NCBI GenBank assembly: GCA_030603445.1
Contig: JAUVXU010000003.1
Coordinates: forward strand, 87,059-131,738
Origin: Methanomicrobia archaeon
GTDB taxonomy: Archaea; Methanobacteriota_B; Thermococci; Methanofastidiosales; NM3
Direction: 5' to 3'
Length of the DNA stretch: 44,680 nucleotides
Shown: piece after piece, positions 1 to 8,167 of the stretch
Layout: each line of letters opens with the position of its first letter
How positions within the stretch are numbered: the first letter of the stretch is position 1
Notes under the pieces: model-generated
Told to the model about the DNA's origin: nothing
What the model saw: only the letters and a program-made list of their open reading frames with translations
Database searches by the model: none
Made by a program: the position numbers and the translations under genes

Positions 1-623
1 GTGAGATAGTGCGCTTTTCCACATTGCCTGATGAATGGAGAAATGCCAACGATCCCAGAGGCGATATAATTTACCATCTTTCATATGCCACAGGTTATGG
101 AAAAGCGCCAGAAGCCGTTGAAGAATGGTATGCCAAACTAGTGAACCATCTTAGGGAAGAAAAGTACCATGCCGCGGCAATGGATGCAGGTGTAGTGAGC
201 CATTATCTTGGAGATTCCTTATGTGCACTTCATACGGACAGCTATGTGGATGTGCATGGGCCTATAGAGAGATACGTAAATGATACAATATCACAATACA
301 CAGTGCAGCCCTACTCTCCAAAATACATAGAGGACATCAAAACATATGTAGTAGAGGCCTCACTTAATGTGCATGATTACTACGCCCCCATGGTAGAGAT
401 AGGAGAAAATGAAACCTGGGTAGAATTGCAAATAGTAGTAGATCCCCAACTCCAGATGTATGCACAAATATATGCCGATTTGCTTCACTCCGCTTACATT
501 GATGCTCTTGAAGATCCAGATGCAAAAGACCAAACGGCACGAGAAGATAACACCCAACTTATATATGCACTAATTGTTTCAGGGATTTTAATTATGGTGA
601 CAATATACTTAAAGAAACGTTAG
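1..623 (+). CDS. Zinc-dependent phospholipase C / S1-P1 nuclease-like membrane protein (5' end missing)
   Basis: The reading frame is open back to the first base, so the true start lies outside the window; the GTG at 9 is probably internal. The visible part has a His/Asp/Glu-rich helical stretch, SHYLGD followed by LHTD and then VHGPIE, which matches the metal-binding spacing of the zinc-dependent phospholipase C / S1-P1 nuclease superfamily. The last 20 or so residues form one hydrophobic helix ending in KKR, which fits a C-terminal membrane anchor with the enzyme outside the cell. The likely role is hydrolysis of phosphoester bonds in lipid or nucleic acid; the substrate cannot be told. The 3' end overlaps the convergent RNase III-like gene by 32 bases. 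Confidence 0.6.
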   Translation, partial: EIVRFSTLPDEWRNANDPRGDIIYHLSYATGYGKAPEAVEEWYAKLVNHLREEKYHAAAMDAGVVSHYLGDSLCALHTDSYVDVHGPIERYVNDTISQYTVQPYSPKYIEDIKTYVVEASLNVHDYYAPMVEIGENETWVELQIVVDPQLQMYAQIYADLLHSAYIDALEDPDAKDQTAREDNTQLIYALIVSGILIMVTIYLKKR

Positions 624-969
624 GATGAGAGTGGATCCTATTTAGAAGTATAACAAAAGATTCTATTTCTGCTTCCACAGAGGATTTACGCGAATCGATA
701 GTCTTTCCATACAACCCTTCTGCAAGTATATCTATCATCTCTTCAGTAGAAAAAAGTACATTCCACGCTTTGGCGATTATTGATTCTACAAAATCACCCT
801 TCTGGTGTTTATCGGTGCGTGGCGGCGACTTAATATTGGAGGTGTTCAAAGCCTGCATAAGTACATGATTTGACACCTTTACCCCATCGTAGGAAGCGGT
901 GGCCTTTAGCTTTGCTGCAGAAAAAAGAAAGTTTACCAAAACGTCTCCAAACTTTGAAATATCTGACAT
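592..969 (-). CDS. Archaeal RNase III-family protein
   Basis: This 125-residue protein has the two acidic signatures of the RNase III fold: GDVLVNF near the N-terminus (D9) and GDFVESIIAKAW (D59, E62), which correspond to the metal-binding positions of RNase III endonuclease domains. The intervening GVKVSN and RTDKHQ segments match the compact archaeal RNase III-like family, which lacks the dsRNA-binding domain of bacterial RNase III. It is the last gene of a minus-strand cluster dph2-csl4-rpo11, starting 6 bases after the rpo11 stop. Sitting beside an exosome subunit makes RNA processing or decay likely. The family is recognised from motifs; cleavage activity is inferred. Confidence 0.75.
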   Translation of the reverse strand: MSDISKFGDVLVNFLFSAAKLKATASYDGVKVSNHVLMQALNTSNIKSPPRTDKHQKGDFVESIIAKAWNVLFSTEEMIDILAEGLYGKTIDSRKSSVEAEIESFVILLNRIHSHPNVSLSILSP

Positions 970-975
970 ATGTGT

Positions 976-1245
976 TCAAATCGTCTTTTTTATAGATTCG
1001 ATCCCTTCAAGCAATATTTTATTGGCATCTGCTATTGCTTGTCGGGGTGTTTTTGTCCCATCGGTCTTGATTTTCACTCTTGGTTTCTCATGATCAAGTA
1101 GTGGGTGTGCTACATTATAGGCGGCAAATATAACATGCTCATCCTTTTGTAGATAGCTACGCAACAAGTTGGCATAAGTATGGTTCTCGCCAATGAGCAA
1201 TAACTCCATCTCTTTCTCATCTTCACTAATTATGTCAATTTTCAT
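976..1245 (-). CDS. rpo11: DNA-directed RNA polymerase subunit Rpo11 (L)
   Basis: About 89 residues with the Rpo11/Rpb11 core: GENHTYANLLRSYL, then VIFAAYNVAHPLLDHEKPRVKIKT. The subunit pairs with Rpo3 to form the platform on which archaeal RNA polymerase assembles. The ATG at 1245 gives the usual family start (MKIDII). An in-frame GTG at 1254 exists, but an AAGAAGTG ribosome binding site falls between the two, so the ATG is preferred. The csl4 stop lies 12 bases upstream and the RNase III-like gene starts 6 bases downstream, so the cluster is almost certainly one transcript. Confidence 0.93.
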   Translation of the reverse strand: MKIDIISEDEKEMELLLIGENHTYANLLRSYLQKDEHVIFAAYNVAHPLLDHEKPRVKIKTDGTKTPRQAIADANKILLEGIESIKKTI

Positions 1246-1257
1246 AAAAAGCACTTC

Positions 1258-1842
1258 TTAAAGATTCCCTTTTCCATAATCCTGTGACATGTTGCGTGAC
1301 TCTATGCTGCCGCATTTGGGGCATTCTACCTTGCCATCCTTCTTTTTCATGGATGTCCTGCACTTGGTGCACAAAGCCAATATAACACCCATATCGTCCC
1401 CAATTGTTGAGAGCTCGACAGGAGATTTTCTTCCGTCACGTACGCGAGCACGGACCAAATCCCCAATTCTAAACTCGTTTTGCAAGTTTGTTACATAATG
1501 CTTACTGGCCTGAGAGATGTATATCCTGCCCTTCGGGGACATTGTAAGAGACCTGTCCTCATGGCCGCACTTGGCAATTAGGTCTACAAGCGCCATCTGG
1601 GACCTTAGGTCAACTATCTCACAAATTACCGGATCACCTTCTACAAGCACAGGGGGAACGTTGCTCTTGGCCTCGACAGAAGCCTTTCTCTTGTTCATGT
1701 CTAAATCCACAACTCCTGCCACATTAGAATAAATTATGCCTTCATCCTCGTATGTGCCTTCTCCTGGCATGAACACTTCACCCACGCCCAAAACATCTCC
1801 TGGAATAACAAAATCTCCTGATTTTAATCCTTCATCTTTCAT
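1258..1842 (-). CDS. csl4: Exosome complex RNA-binding protein Csl4
   Basis: 194 residues in the order expected for archaeal Csl4: an N-terminal beta domain (VIPGDVLGVGEVFMPGEGT), a central S1 RNA-binding domain (roughly residues 65-145, with GRIYISQASKHYV and FRIGDLVRARV), and a C-terminal zinc ribbon with two Cys pairs (CTKC...CPKC). Csl4 forms the cap of the archaeal exosome and recruits RNA for 3'-5' degradation or tailing by Rrp41-Rrp42. The ATG at 1842 has a GGAGATGA ribosome binding site. dph2 ends 42 bases upstream and rpo11 follows at once. Confidence 0.94.
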   Translation of the reverse strand: MKDEGLKSGDFVIPGDVLGVGEVFMPGEGTYEDEGIIYSNVAGVVDLDMNKRKASVEAKSNVPPVLVEGDPVICEIVDLRSQMALVDLIAKCGHEDRSLTMSPKGRIYISQASKHYVTNLQNEFRIGDLVRARVRDGRKSPVELSTIGDDMGVILALCTKCRTSMKKKDGKVECPKCGSIESRNMSQDYGKGNL

Positions 1843-1884
1843 CGTGTCATCTCCATTTCTTACAATAGTACTAATATCATTCTT

Positions 1885-2868
1885 TTAAAGTTTATGTATC
1901 TCATCAAATAAATAATCTCCATTATTAAACATAAGTTCCGCTTCTGCCACTGTCAGAACGGGTTTATCAAATGTATCCTTATCATCTATAGCAATCCTCG
2001 GGCATGCCGCAACAACATATGCATCAAAATCGAAATCACAAATAAGTGCACTAGTTACTTCTCTCACAAAGATAAGTTGGCATTTCTTGCCATTTTCCTT
2101 TAAAAGCTTTTTTATTGCAAGTGCCTCATTTAGCCTGTATTGTCCTCTTTTTGTAGAGACGATTACTCCAAACGAATGTTTTTCTTTTGCATTTTCTATA
2201 GCTGCATAGCGGCTCAATATTATCTTTCTCTTGATATCATCAATATTCTCACACTGCATGGAATATGGATCGCAGCAAAATACTTTCTTTCTTGTTGCCA
2301 AGGACACGCCCATGGAATGAAAGAAACCTGTCCCAAGGAATATGTAGAAGTCTGCATTGGCAACGTGTGCTGTTTCAAATGAACAGCCAAGGATCTGCCC
2401 AGGATAACTTACACGCAACATAGGGCTTCCAATGTTAACGTGCATCTCTTTTGATTCTAAATATCCCCTAACATCATCTAGCTTGTGGATATGCTGCACA
2501 GTGGTAAGAAGGCCAACAACTTTTCCGCTTTCTTTAAACATTTCAAAATGTTCCCTAACAACAGGGATAAGATCAACATCGTCACGCACGCACCAATAAA
2601 TCACAGGCAATGCAGAATCTTTTAACATTGGTGAATGCCCAAAATGCACAAGCAAATCAGCGCCCGCGTTATGCATTTCCTCATCTGCAATATCACATGC
2701 CCCATAACTTGGGTCGCCCGAAAAGATCACATCATGCCCCCTGCTCTCAAAGAAATTTGCTATTTTTTGAGCCTTTCTTCGAAGCCCTGCTGGAAGCTGT
2801 ATGCCTATAACGCGAGGATTGTAATTGCATACTTGCTTGTATAGTTCTTCTAATCCAAGTTGTAACAT
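1885..2868 (-). CDS. dph2: Diphthamide biosynthesis radical enzyme Dph2
   Basis: Transfers the 3-amino-3-carboxypropyl group of S-adenosylmethionine to a histidine of elongation factor 2, the first step of diphthamide synthesis. The three cysteines that hold the unusual [4Fe-4S] cluster are all present, one per domain: SYGAC, ILGCSFE and AACPRIAIDD (about C58, C162 and C289 from this start). About 327 residues is normal for the archaeal homodimeric enzyme. The ATG at 2868 is chosen over an in-frame GTG at 2874. A TATA-like stretch at 2903-2912 lies about 40 bases upstream, making this the first gene of dph2-csl4-rpo11-RNase III. Confidence 0.93.
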   Translation of the reverse strand: MLQLGLEELYKQVCNYNPRVIGIQLPAGLRRKAQKIANFFESRGHDVIFSGDPSYGACDIADEEMHNAGADLLVHFGHSPMLKDSALPVIYWCVRDDVDLIPVVREHFEMFKESGKVVGLLTTVQHIHKLDDVRGYLESKEMHVNIGSPMLRVSYPGQILGCSFETAHVANADFYIFLGTGFFHSMGVSLATRKKVFCCDPYSMQCENIDDIKRKIILSRYAAIENAKEKHSFGVIVSTKRGQYRLNEALAIKKLLKENGKKCQLIFVREVTSALICDFDFDAYVVAACPRIAIDDKDTFDKPVLTVAEAELMFNNGDYLFDEIHKL

Positions 2869-2902
2869 GCACACATCACTTATCCTAAGGTCAGAAGCGC
2901 CC

Positions 2903-2912
2903 TATATAAAAT
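2903..2912 (-). promoter_or_regulatory. TATA box for the dph2-csl4-rpo11 transcript
   Basis: TTTTATATAG on the minus strand. Its centre is 26 bases before about position 2881, which leaves a leader of roughly 13 bases before the dph2 ATG at 2868. Inferred from archaeal promoter geometry. Confidence 0.5.
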
Positions 2913-2929
2913 TAAGTCTTATAATATTA

Positions 2930-2960
2930 AGAAAATAAGGAAAAAATAAAGGAAAATAAA
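2930..2960 (-). terminator. T-rich terminator after dihydropyrimidinase
   Basis: Directly downstream of the dihydropyrimidinase stop the minus strand reads as several runs of four to six T in succession, the usual form of an archaeal intrinsic terminator. It separates that gene from the dph2 promoter. Confidence 0.5.
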
Positions 2961-2962
2961 AA

Positions 2963-4348
2963 TTAGTATGAAAGCTTGCGCTTTACGAACTCCCCCCAAT
3001 CTGTAGTTCCTGTAAATTCTCCATTCTGGGCGATAATGGCCCCTTTGGAAATGGTAACTACTGGTTTTCCAGTAACGGCAAATCCCTCGTAGGGTGTGTA
3101 GTCGATATTCATATGAAGTTTATCTATGCTCATCGTCCACTTTGCATTCGGGTCGTATATGACCATATCCGCATCCTTTCCAACGGCGATGCTGCCTTTG
3201 TTTTGCATTCCAAAAATGCGCGCTGGGTTTGTTGAAAGTACTCTGACCAAGTCATTTACTGTTATACGCTTCTTTGCAACGCCTTCTGAATACAGCATCA
3301 TAAGCGATGTCTCTATTCCTGGCGCCCCATTCGGTATTTTCTTATAGTCGCTCTCCCCGCCTAGCATTCGTTTCTCGTGCCCAAAGTTGAAAGGGCAATG
3401 ATCTGTGGATACTATCTGAACATAGTTGTACTTAAGGCCAGACCAGAGTGCCTGTTGGTCCTCTTTTGTACGTAATGGAGGGGACATGACATATTTTGCC
3501 CCGTTCCAGTCCGGTTCCTTGTAATTATTGGATGAGAGCAGCAGGTACTGGGGGCATGTTTCGCACATTATGTTGTTACCTTGAGACCTAGTCTGCTTGA
3601 TGGCATCGAGTCCGAGTTTTGTAGAAAGATGCACAAAGTAAATACGCGATCCCATAAGATTGGTAAGTGTTATCAGGCGCTGGACTGCCTCAAGCTCAGC
3701 TTCCGGTGGACGCGAGAGGGCATGGTGCAGGGGATCTAGCTTTCCTTCCTTATCGAACTTCTTGTTCATAAACTGTATAACATCGTTGTTCTCGGCATGG
3801 ACCTGGACTAATCCTTTATGATCCCGAGTCACCTCTAAAAGTTGGAGCATTGTCTCGTCTTGTACTTCCCAGGCCCCATACGTAGTAAATACCTTGAATG
3901 AAGGAATGCCTTCTTTTATGAGGGATGGAATCTCGGCTATTGTGGCATCTCCCCATTGTGTTATCCCTGGATGCAATGAGAAGTCTATCGCAACGCCTTG
4001 GTCATATGCCATTTTCTTCTTGCGCTCTATTGCCTCGCGCAATGTCTCCCCTTCAGCCTGTATATCAAAATCAATAATAGAAGTTATACCTCCACAAGCT
4101 GCAGCTATAGTGCCGGACTTGTAATCGTCAGTAGAGAACGCGCCCATAAATGGCATATGCAAGTGCGTATGTACATCTATCATTCCTGGAAACACATACT
4201 TTCCCTTAGCGTTGATTATCTTGTCTGCAGGGTCGTCTATAGACTTTGCAATCTTCACTATCTTTTTATCTTTTACACCTATATCGGCAGTATATGTATC
4301 CGATTCTGTGACAATTTTTCCATTTTTCACAATCAAATCCATTTTCAT
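2963..4348 (-). CDS. Dihydropyrimidinase / D-hydantoinase
   Basis: A 461-residue cyclic amidohydrolase that opens the ring of dihydropyrimidines or hydantoins, as in pyrimidine breakdown. The binuclear metal site is complete: DVHTH (H60, H62), the lysine that is carboxylated (K152 in SFKVFTTYGAW), H184 (VHAENN), H240 (FVHLS) and D316 (VSTDHCPF). The stretch GGESDYKKIPNGAPGIE and the C-terminal NIDYTPYEG are typical of dihydropyrimidinases, not of dihydroorotase. The ATG at 4348 has a strong GGGAGGT ribosome binding site. No other pyrimidine catabolic gene is next to it, so the in vivo substrate is uncertain. Confidence 0.9.
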   Translation of the reverse strand: MKMDLIVKNGKIVTESDTYTADIGVKDKKIVKIAKSIDDPADKIINAKGKYVFPGMIDVHTHLHMPFMGAFSTDDYKSGTIAAACGGITSIIDFDIQAEGETLREAIERKKKMAYDQGVAIDFSLHPGITQWGDATIAEIPSLIKEGIPSFKVFTTYGAWEVQDETMLQLLEVTRDHKGLVQVHAENNDVIQFMNKKFDKEGKLDPLHHALSRPPEAELEAVQRLITLTNLMGSRIYFVHLSTKLGLDAIKQTRSQGNNIMCETCPQYLLLSSNNYKEPDWNGAKYVMSPPLRTKEDQQALWSGLKYNYVQIVSTDHCPFNFGHEKRMLGGESDYKKIPNGAPGIETSLMMLYSEGVAKKRITVNDLVRVLSTNPARIFGMQNKGSIAVGKDADMVIYDPNAKWTMSIDKLHMNIDYTPYEGFAVTGKPVVTISKGAIIAQNGEFTGTTDWGEFVKRKLSY

Positions 4349-4591
4349 AAATACCTCCCACCTGAAAAAAAGATTTCATAAAATATAAGATGTTACAAAC
4401 ATATAAATATTTCTTAAATGAACTGCCTCTAAAAAATAGATAATAAATTTCTGCACCATTGTGCATCCATTGTATAACTCTTCAAACATTGCTTACCCCC
4501 ATATCATGCTGTTTAGCACACACAATAATCCATTATTAATAGCGTTCTTATTTTGACATAACATAACACGAGAAAAAGGAGATATCAGAAA

Positions 4592-4601
4592 TAAATAAAA
4601 G
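4592..4601 (+). promoter_or_regulatory. TATA box for the gene at 4624
   Basis: AAATAAAAGC-type TATA element, centred about 27 bases before the ATG at 4624. This is the spacing of a leaderless archaeal transcript. The stretch 4349-4591 before it shows no gene. Confidence 0.4.
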
Positions 4602-4623
4602 CATTCTATGCACACACATTGTT

Positions 4624-4941
4624 ATGAAAGAGCTATCTATGCAAAAATACGATGCCATTAATAACTTGGGTTTTTATCTTGACAATGAAAACATGGATGA
4701 GGCCATGAAGTTCATGCTAACGACCAATCAAGAAGTAAACTTAAGAACAGGAGATAATTACACCATTAAGCGCGTGGCGGGGGAGGACGGTTCTATATTC
4801 TTTGAAGGAAGTGAGGTTGGAAAGCTAGCAAGCATCTACACAACTGCCCCCGACATTATTATTATAAAAATAGCCACCAAGATTAAAGGCAAGGACAATA
4901 CCAAGATAATCACGTGGAAGCTTACAAGAGATGCCAAGTAA
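4624..4941 (+). CDS. Small protein of unknown function
   Basis: 105 residues, soluble, with no signal peptide or membrane segment and no motif I recognise. The N-terminal half is helical and acidic (YDAINNLGFYLDNENMDEAMKF); the second half alternates hydrophobic and charged residues like a beta sheet (DIIIIKIATKIKGKDNTKIITWKL). A TATA box sits at leaderless spacing from the ATG at 4624, and base use matches the neighbours, so it looks like a real gene. An internal ATG at 4639 is an alternative start. It converges on the acyl-CoA synthetase subunit with a 20-base gap. Confidence 0.65.
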   Translation: MKELSMQKYDAINNLGFYLDNENMDEAMKFMLTTNQEVNLRTGDNYTIKRVAGEDGSIFFEGSEVGKLASIYTTAPDIIIIKIATKIKGKDNTKIITWKLTRDAK

Positions 4942-4961
4942 CATATGACTCAAAAATTAAA

Positions 4962-5642
4962 CTACAATATTATTCGTGCGTCAACAATAGATATACCCTT
5001 CTCGTAGACGAATATGGGGTTTAGGTCAAGTTCTTTTATCTCAGGGATGTCATCGCAAAGATGTGATACTTTAAGTATCATATCCACAAGCGCCCCTACA
5101 TCTTTTGGTTTCTCTCCCCTTATACCGCGAAGGATTGGGTACGCTTTTATCTCCCTTATCATATCTTCTGCATCCTTTTTTTCCAGTGGTGTCACGCGAA
5201 ATGATACGTCCTTGAACACTTCCACAAAAATTCCACCTAACCCAAACATTATGACCGGTCCGAACTGTGGATCTTTTGTCATCCCAACTATGACCTCAAC
5301 GCCTTGTTTAGCCATGGGCGACACTAAAGCGCCTATAAGTTTAGCATCCTCTTTATAATTGCGTGCATTTTTCATAAGCTTGTAAAAAGCGGACCTGGCC
5401 TCTGCAGAATTTTTTATGTTAAGGAGCACTCCTCCTGCATCGCTCTTGTGCAGGATATCTGGAGACAATATCTTCATCACCACAGGATATCCGAGTTCCT
5501 TTGCATAACTAGCGGCCTCATCATCCGTCTTCGCCACCCTATACAGCGGAACGTCAATACCATATAACCTTAATACCTCTTTTGCTTCTGATTCCAGAAG
5601 CGAACGGCCATCATCTGCGGCTTTTTGTATAATAGAAAGCAT
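4962..5642 (-). CDS. acdB: Acetate/acyl-CoA ligase (ADP-forming), beta (ATP-grasp) subunit
   Basis: 226 residues matching the ATP-grasp subunit of the archaeal ADP-forming acyl-CoA synthetase, which makes ATP from acyl-CoA, ADP and phosphate at the end of peptide or sugar fermentation. Diagnostic stretches are SEAKEVLRLYGIDVP, GYPVVMKILSPDILHKSDAGGV, the GLGGIFVEVFKDVSFRV segment and the terminal LDLNPIFVYEKG. The length is that of the separate beta subunit. The alpha subunit with the phosphohistidine is not next to it, so it must be encoded elsewhere. The ATG at 5642 has a GGGGGGAA ribosome binding site. Substrate choice (acetate, branched or aryl acids) cannot be read from this subunit. Confidence 0.9.
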   Translation of the reverse strand: MLSIIQKAADDGRSLLESEAKEVLRLYGIDVPLYRVAKTDDEAASYAKELGYPVVMKILSPDILHKSDAGGVLLNIKNSAEARSAFYKLMKNARNYKEDAKLIGALVSPMAKQGVEVIVGMTKDPQFGPVIMFGLGGIFVEVFKDVSFRVTPLEKKDAEDMIREIKAYPILRGIRGEKPKDVGALVDMILKVSHLCDDIPEIKELDLNPIFVYEKGISIVDARIIL

Positions 5643-5737
5643 ACATTCCCCCCTTAATCCTAAAAAGAATATGCAAGAGGATAATATAAATTATTGCCCA
5701 TTATTAGAATAAAAGAATATTAATAGAGTGAAAAAAA

Positions 5738-6112
5738 TCACTCTATAAGAACAGCGTTTAGAACGCCATCCTGGCTAGGGCGGGATGTAATACGTACCTT
5801 TCCGACGTCTGTATCTACAACAGCCCCTTTAGTAAGAACATTTCGTCGCACATAGTGAATATTAGCTGGATTTTCCACTACATTGATTATTTTTGCACGT
5901 TTTGTTCCTTGTTGAGTATTTACATTGACAAACTCGGAAGATTTAAGTTTTATCTTCATGTGTCCGCCACATGTCCTCATTACTTTCTTCTTATAATCTC
6001 CAATTTTTGGCTCGATGAACTCACTGCCCATCTCCCTCTTTCTCTTTCCTTTAGCACGCCTCAGTAGTCCGCCAGTGCTCTTTCGTTTTGATATTCCTTG
6101 CCAAAAACCCAT
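5738..6112 (-). CDS. rps8e: 30S ribosomal protein S8e
   Basis: 124 residues with the typical S8e start MGFWQGISKRKSTGG and a conserved basic core, ending in SRPSQDGVLNAVLIE. It is an archaeal/eukaryotic-type small-subunit protein. The frame extends upstream to 6166 but the family start is the ATG at 6112, which has an AGGTG ribosome binding site. It is divergent from the methyltransferase gene, with 86 bases between the two starts. Confidence 0.95.
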   Translation of the reverse strand: MGFWQGISKRKSTGGLLRRAKGKRKREMGSEFIEPKIGDYKKKVMRTCGGHMKIKLKSSEFVNVNTQQGTKRAKIINVVENPANIHYVRRNVLTKGAVVDTDVGKVRITSRPSQDGVLNAVLIE

Positions 6113-6168
6113 AAATAACACCTGAATAATATACGTAAATGATACTTGATTAGGTGAATGTCCCAACG

Positions 6169-6177
6169 TTTAAAAAG
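6169..6177 (+). promoter_or_regulatory. TATA box for the methyltransferase-trm5 transcript
   Basis: TTTAAAAAG with its centre 26 bases before the ATG at 6199. It decides the start: a leaderless message begins at 6199, whereas the in-frame GTG at 6154 would lie upstream of the promoter. Confidence 0.55.
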
Positions 6178-6198
6178 CTTTCTATAGAAGTTGGATTA

Positions 6199-6792
6199 AT
6201 GGAACATTACTTCTCACGCCGCCAGAACGTAGAACACGACATTGTTGAAGTGATTATCACTTTTGATATGCACAGGTTCACATTCAAGACAGATTCAGGT
6301 GTTTTCTCAAAAGGAAAACTTGACAAAGGCACGCACCTCCTGCTAACTGCCATTCCAAAGATGGGGTCCGGGAAGATTTTGGATATAGGTTGTGGTTGGG
6401 GTGCAATTGGGATCATTTTAGGAAAATCCAATCCAGATGCTTTTGTTCATTTATCAGATGTCAATAAACGTGCCCTATCACTTGCTAAACAAAATGCAAA
6501 ACAAAACGAGGTAAAAATAACCCTCCATAATAGCGACATATTTGACTTCATAGAAGACACCTTTGACCTTATAGCTACGAATCCCCCTATTCGTGCAGGA
6601 AAAAAAGTAGTGTATAGCATCGTAGAACAAAGTTTTGCACACCTCAACAAAAACGGTTCGTTCTATGCTGTTGTGCGAACCAAGCAAGGCGCAAAGAGCT
6701 TTGGAAAAGAAGTAGAAAGCGTCTTTGGGAATGTAGAGATAGTTGCACGAAGCGGTGGCTACAAAGTATTCAAGGCGGTGAAAGTGTGTTAG
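6199..6792 (+). CDS. Class I SAM-dependent methyltransferase (RsmC/MTS-like)
   Basis: About 197 residues beginning MEHYFSRRQNVEHD, a start common in small archaeal RsmC-like enzymes. The SAM-binding motif I is ILDIGCGWGAIGIILG, the acidic motif II is HLSDVNKRAL, and motif IV is NPPIRAG, the N-P-P-[FYI] type used by methyltransferases that modify exocyclic amino groups of bases. A role in rRNA, tRNA or protein N-methylation is likely; the family alone does not settle it. The stop overlaps the GTG start of trm5 by 7 bases, so the two are translationally coupled and may both act in translation. Confidence 0.8.
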   Translation: MEHYFSRRQNVEHDIVEVIITFDMHRFTFKTDSGVFSKGKLDKGTHLLLTAIPKMGSGKILDIGCGWGAIGIILGKSNPDAFVHLSDVNKRALSLAKQNAKQNEVKITLHNSDIFDFIEDTFDLIATNPPIRAGKKVVYSIVEQSFAHLNKNGSFYAVVRTKQGAKSFGKEVESVFGNVEIVARSGGYKVFKAVKVC

Positions 6793-7802
6793 GGATAAGG
6801 GTCCTAAAATCCCAAGGAGAAGAAACACGGAAAATGTTGATGGATAAAGGATTATTAAAAACAGGATGCAAGATATTTACCGATGATAAATACATATATT
6901 TTCCAACTGATGCCAATGTGAAGGGAAAAGAGTGTTTAGATCTAGATTTCGAGCAGTTCGATAGGAACGAGAGTTATATAGAAAAGCTTGCATCAGTTCT
7001 CCCAGAAGACCTCATAAAGGAGGTACATACCTTTGATTCCATAGGGGATATAGCAATTTTGGAGTTACAAGACAAACTAATCCCCTATGCTACAAAAATT
7101 GGCGAGGTGTTCTTGTCTACACACACCCATTTCAAGACCGCCCTATGCAAGGCCGGATCCTTGGAAGGCGATTTTAGGACACGCCAATACTCCCACCTCG
7201 CAGGCGAACATCGAACGAGCACGATACATAAGGAGTACGGCTTGCGCTTCGAACTTGACCTTAAGAAGGTTTTCTTTTCACCCAGATTGGCAACAGAACG
7301 CATACGCATCGCTAGGTTGGTACAAGAGAACGAGAATGTAATAGACATGTTTTGTGGCATAGGGCCTTTCTCTATATCCATAGCAAAGTACTCCAATCCA
7401 AAATGCATCTATGCCATTGACCTAAATCCTGATGCAATATACTATCTCAAAAGAAACATTGAATTAAATAAAGTGTCAGGCATTGTTCCGATATGCGGCG
7501 ATGCAAAAAAAGAAGTGCTTGATATACCTTCCGCTGATAGAATCGTGATGAATTTACCAAAATTTTCCCATAAATTCCTTGACAGTGCAATTGGAGCTAT
7601 GAAAGAAGGAATAATACATTATTATACGATAGTGTCGGAGGGAGAAGAAGATAAGTGCGAAGCGTTTATAAAACAGCAAGCAAGATTGAAGGGAAAAGAA
7701 GCATCCATCCTTCAAAAGATAAATGTAAAACCATATGCTCCTCACTCTTATATGGCTGCATATGATATCAAGATAACTTTTCTCGTTCCTCGATCTTTTT
7801 GA
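6786..7802 (+). CDS. trm5: tRNA (guanine37-N1)-methyltransferase Trm5
   Basis: 338 residues. After an N-terminal domain comes the Trm5 arrangement FSPRLATERIRIARLV followed by the SAM motif VIDMFCGIGPFSI, then YAIDLNPDAIYYLKRNI and the catalytic-region signature MNLPKFSHKFL. The enzyme methylates N1 of G37 beside the anticodon, which prevents frameshifting, and in archaea the product can feed wyosine synthesis. The GTG at 6786 has a GGTGA ribosome binding site at 6776-6780 inside the upstream gene. The 3' end overlaps the convergent S17e gene by 35 bases. Confidence 0.9.
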   Translation: MLGIRVLKSQGEETRKMLMDKGLLKTGCKIFTDDKYIYFPTDANVKGKECLDLDFEQFDRNESYIEKLASVLPEDLIKEVHTFDSIGDIAILELQDKLIPYATKIGEVFLSTHTHFKTALCKAGSLEGDFRTRQYSHLAGEHRTSTIHKEYGLRFELDLKKVFFSPRLATERIRIARLVQENENVIDMFCGIGPFSISIAKYSNPKCIYAIDLNPDAIYYLKRNIELNKVSGIVPICGDAKKEVLDIPSADRIVMNLPKFSHKFLDSAIGAMKEGIIHYYTIVSEGEEDKCEAFIKQQARLKGKEASILQKINVKPYAPHSYMAAYDIKITFLVPRSF

Positions 7803-7971
7803 GTGTTGTCACGTATCCAACTATTCTATTTCGCACTTTTGTACTAGGGACTTCGATCACATCTTCCAAGAATCCCTTGTTATGCTCATAATCGATTGAT
7901 AGCTCAGTAGTATACTTACGCATTACCTCAACAGCGGCTCGCTTTATAAATCGTGGTCTGATTCTTCCCAA
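7768..7971 (-). CDS. rps17e: 30S ribosomal protein S17e
   Basis: 67 residues with the S17e signature: GRIRPRFIKRAAVEV at the start and FLEDVIEVPSTKVRNRIVGYVT later. The start codon is TTG at 7971, supported by an upstream GAGGTG ribosome binding site and by the family's fixed N-terminus; no ATG fits. It is a single gene, convergent with trm5. Confidence 0.94.
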   Translation of the reverse strand: MGRIRPRFIKRAAVEVMRKYTTELSIDYEHNKGFLEDVIEVPSTKVRNRIVGYVTTLKKIEEREKLS

Positions 7972-8167
7972 TTTTACACCTCATCAATATAATTTATATC
8001 GAAGGTATAAGGATATCATTTAAAAATTTATTGGAACAATAACGCTCTTTCTTGGCTGTGAAACATCCAAACGCATATAAAGGCACATGCCGAAAATATT
8101 TTTAAGGTAATTCAGGAAAACCTATTATTTATAACATAAAAATATACAAAATTCTGAGGGGGTGACC

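Noticed and set aside
3126-4381. Plus-strand frames opposite dihydropyrimidinase
   Set aside because: The minus-strand frame has every catalytic residue of the enzyme; the opposite frames match no family.
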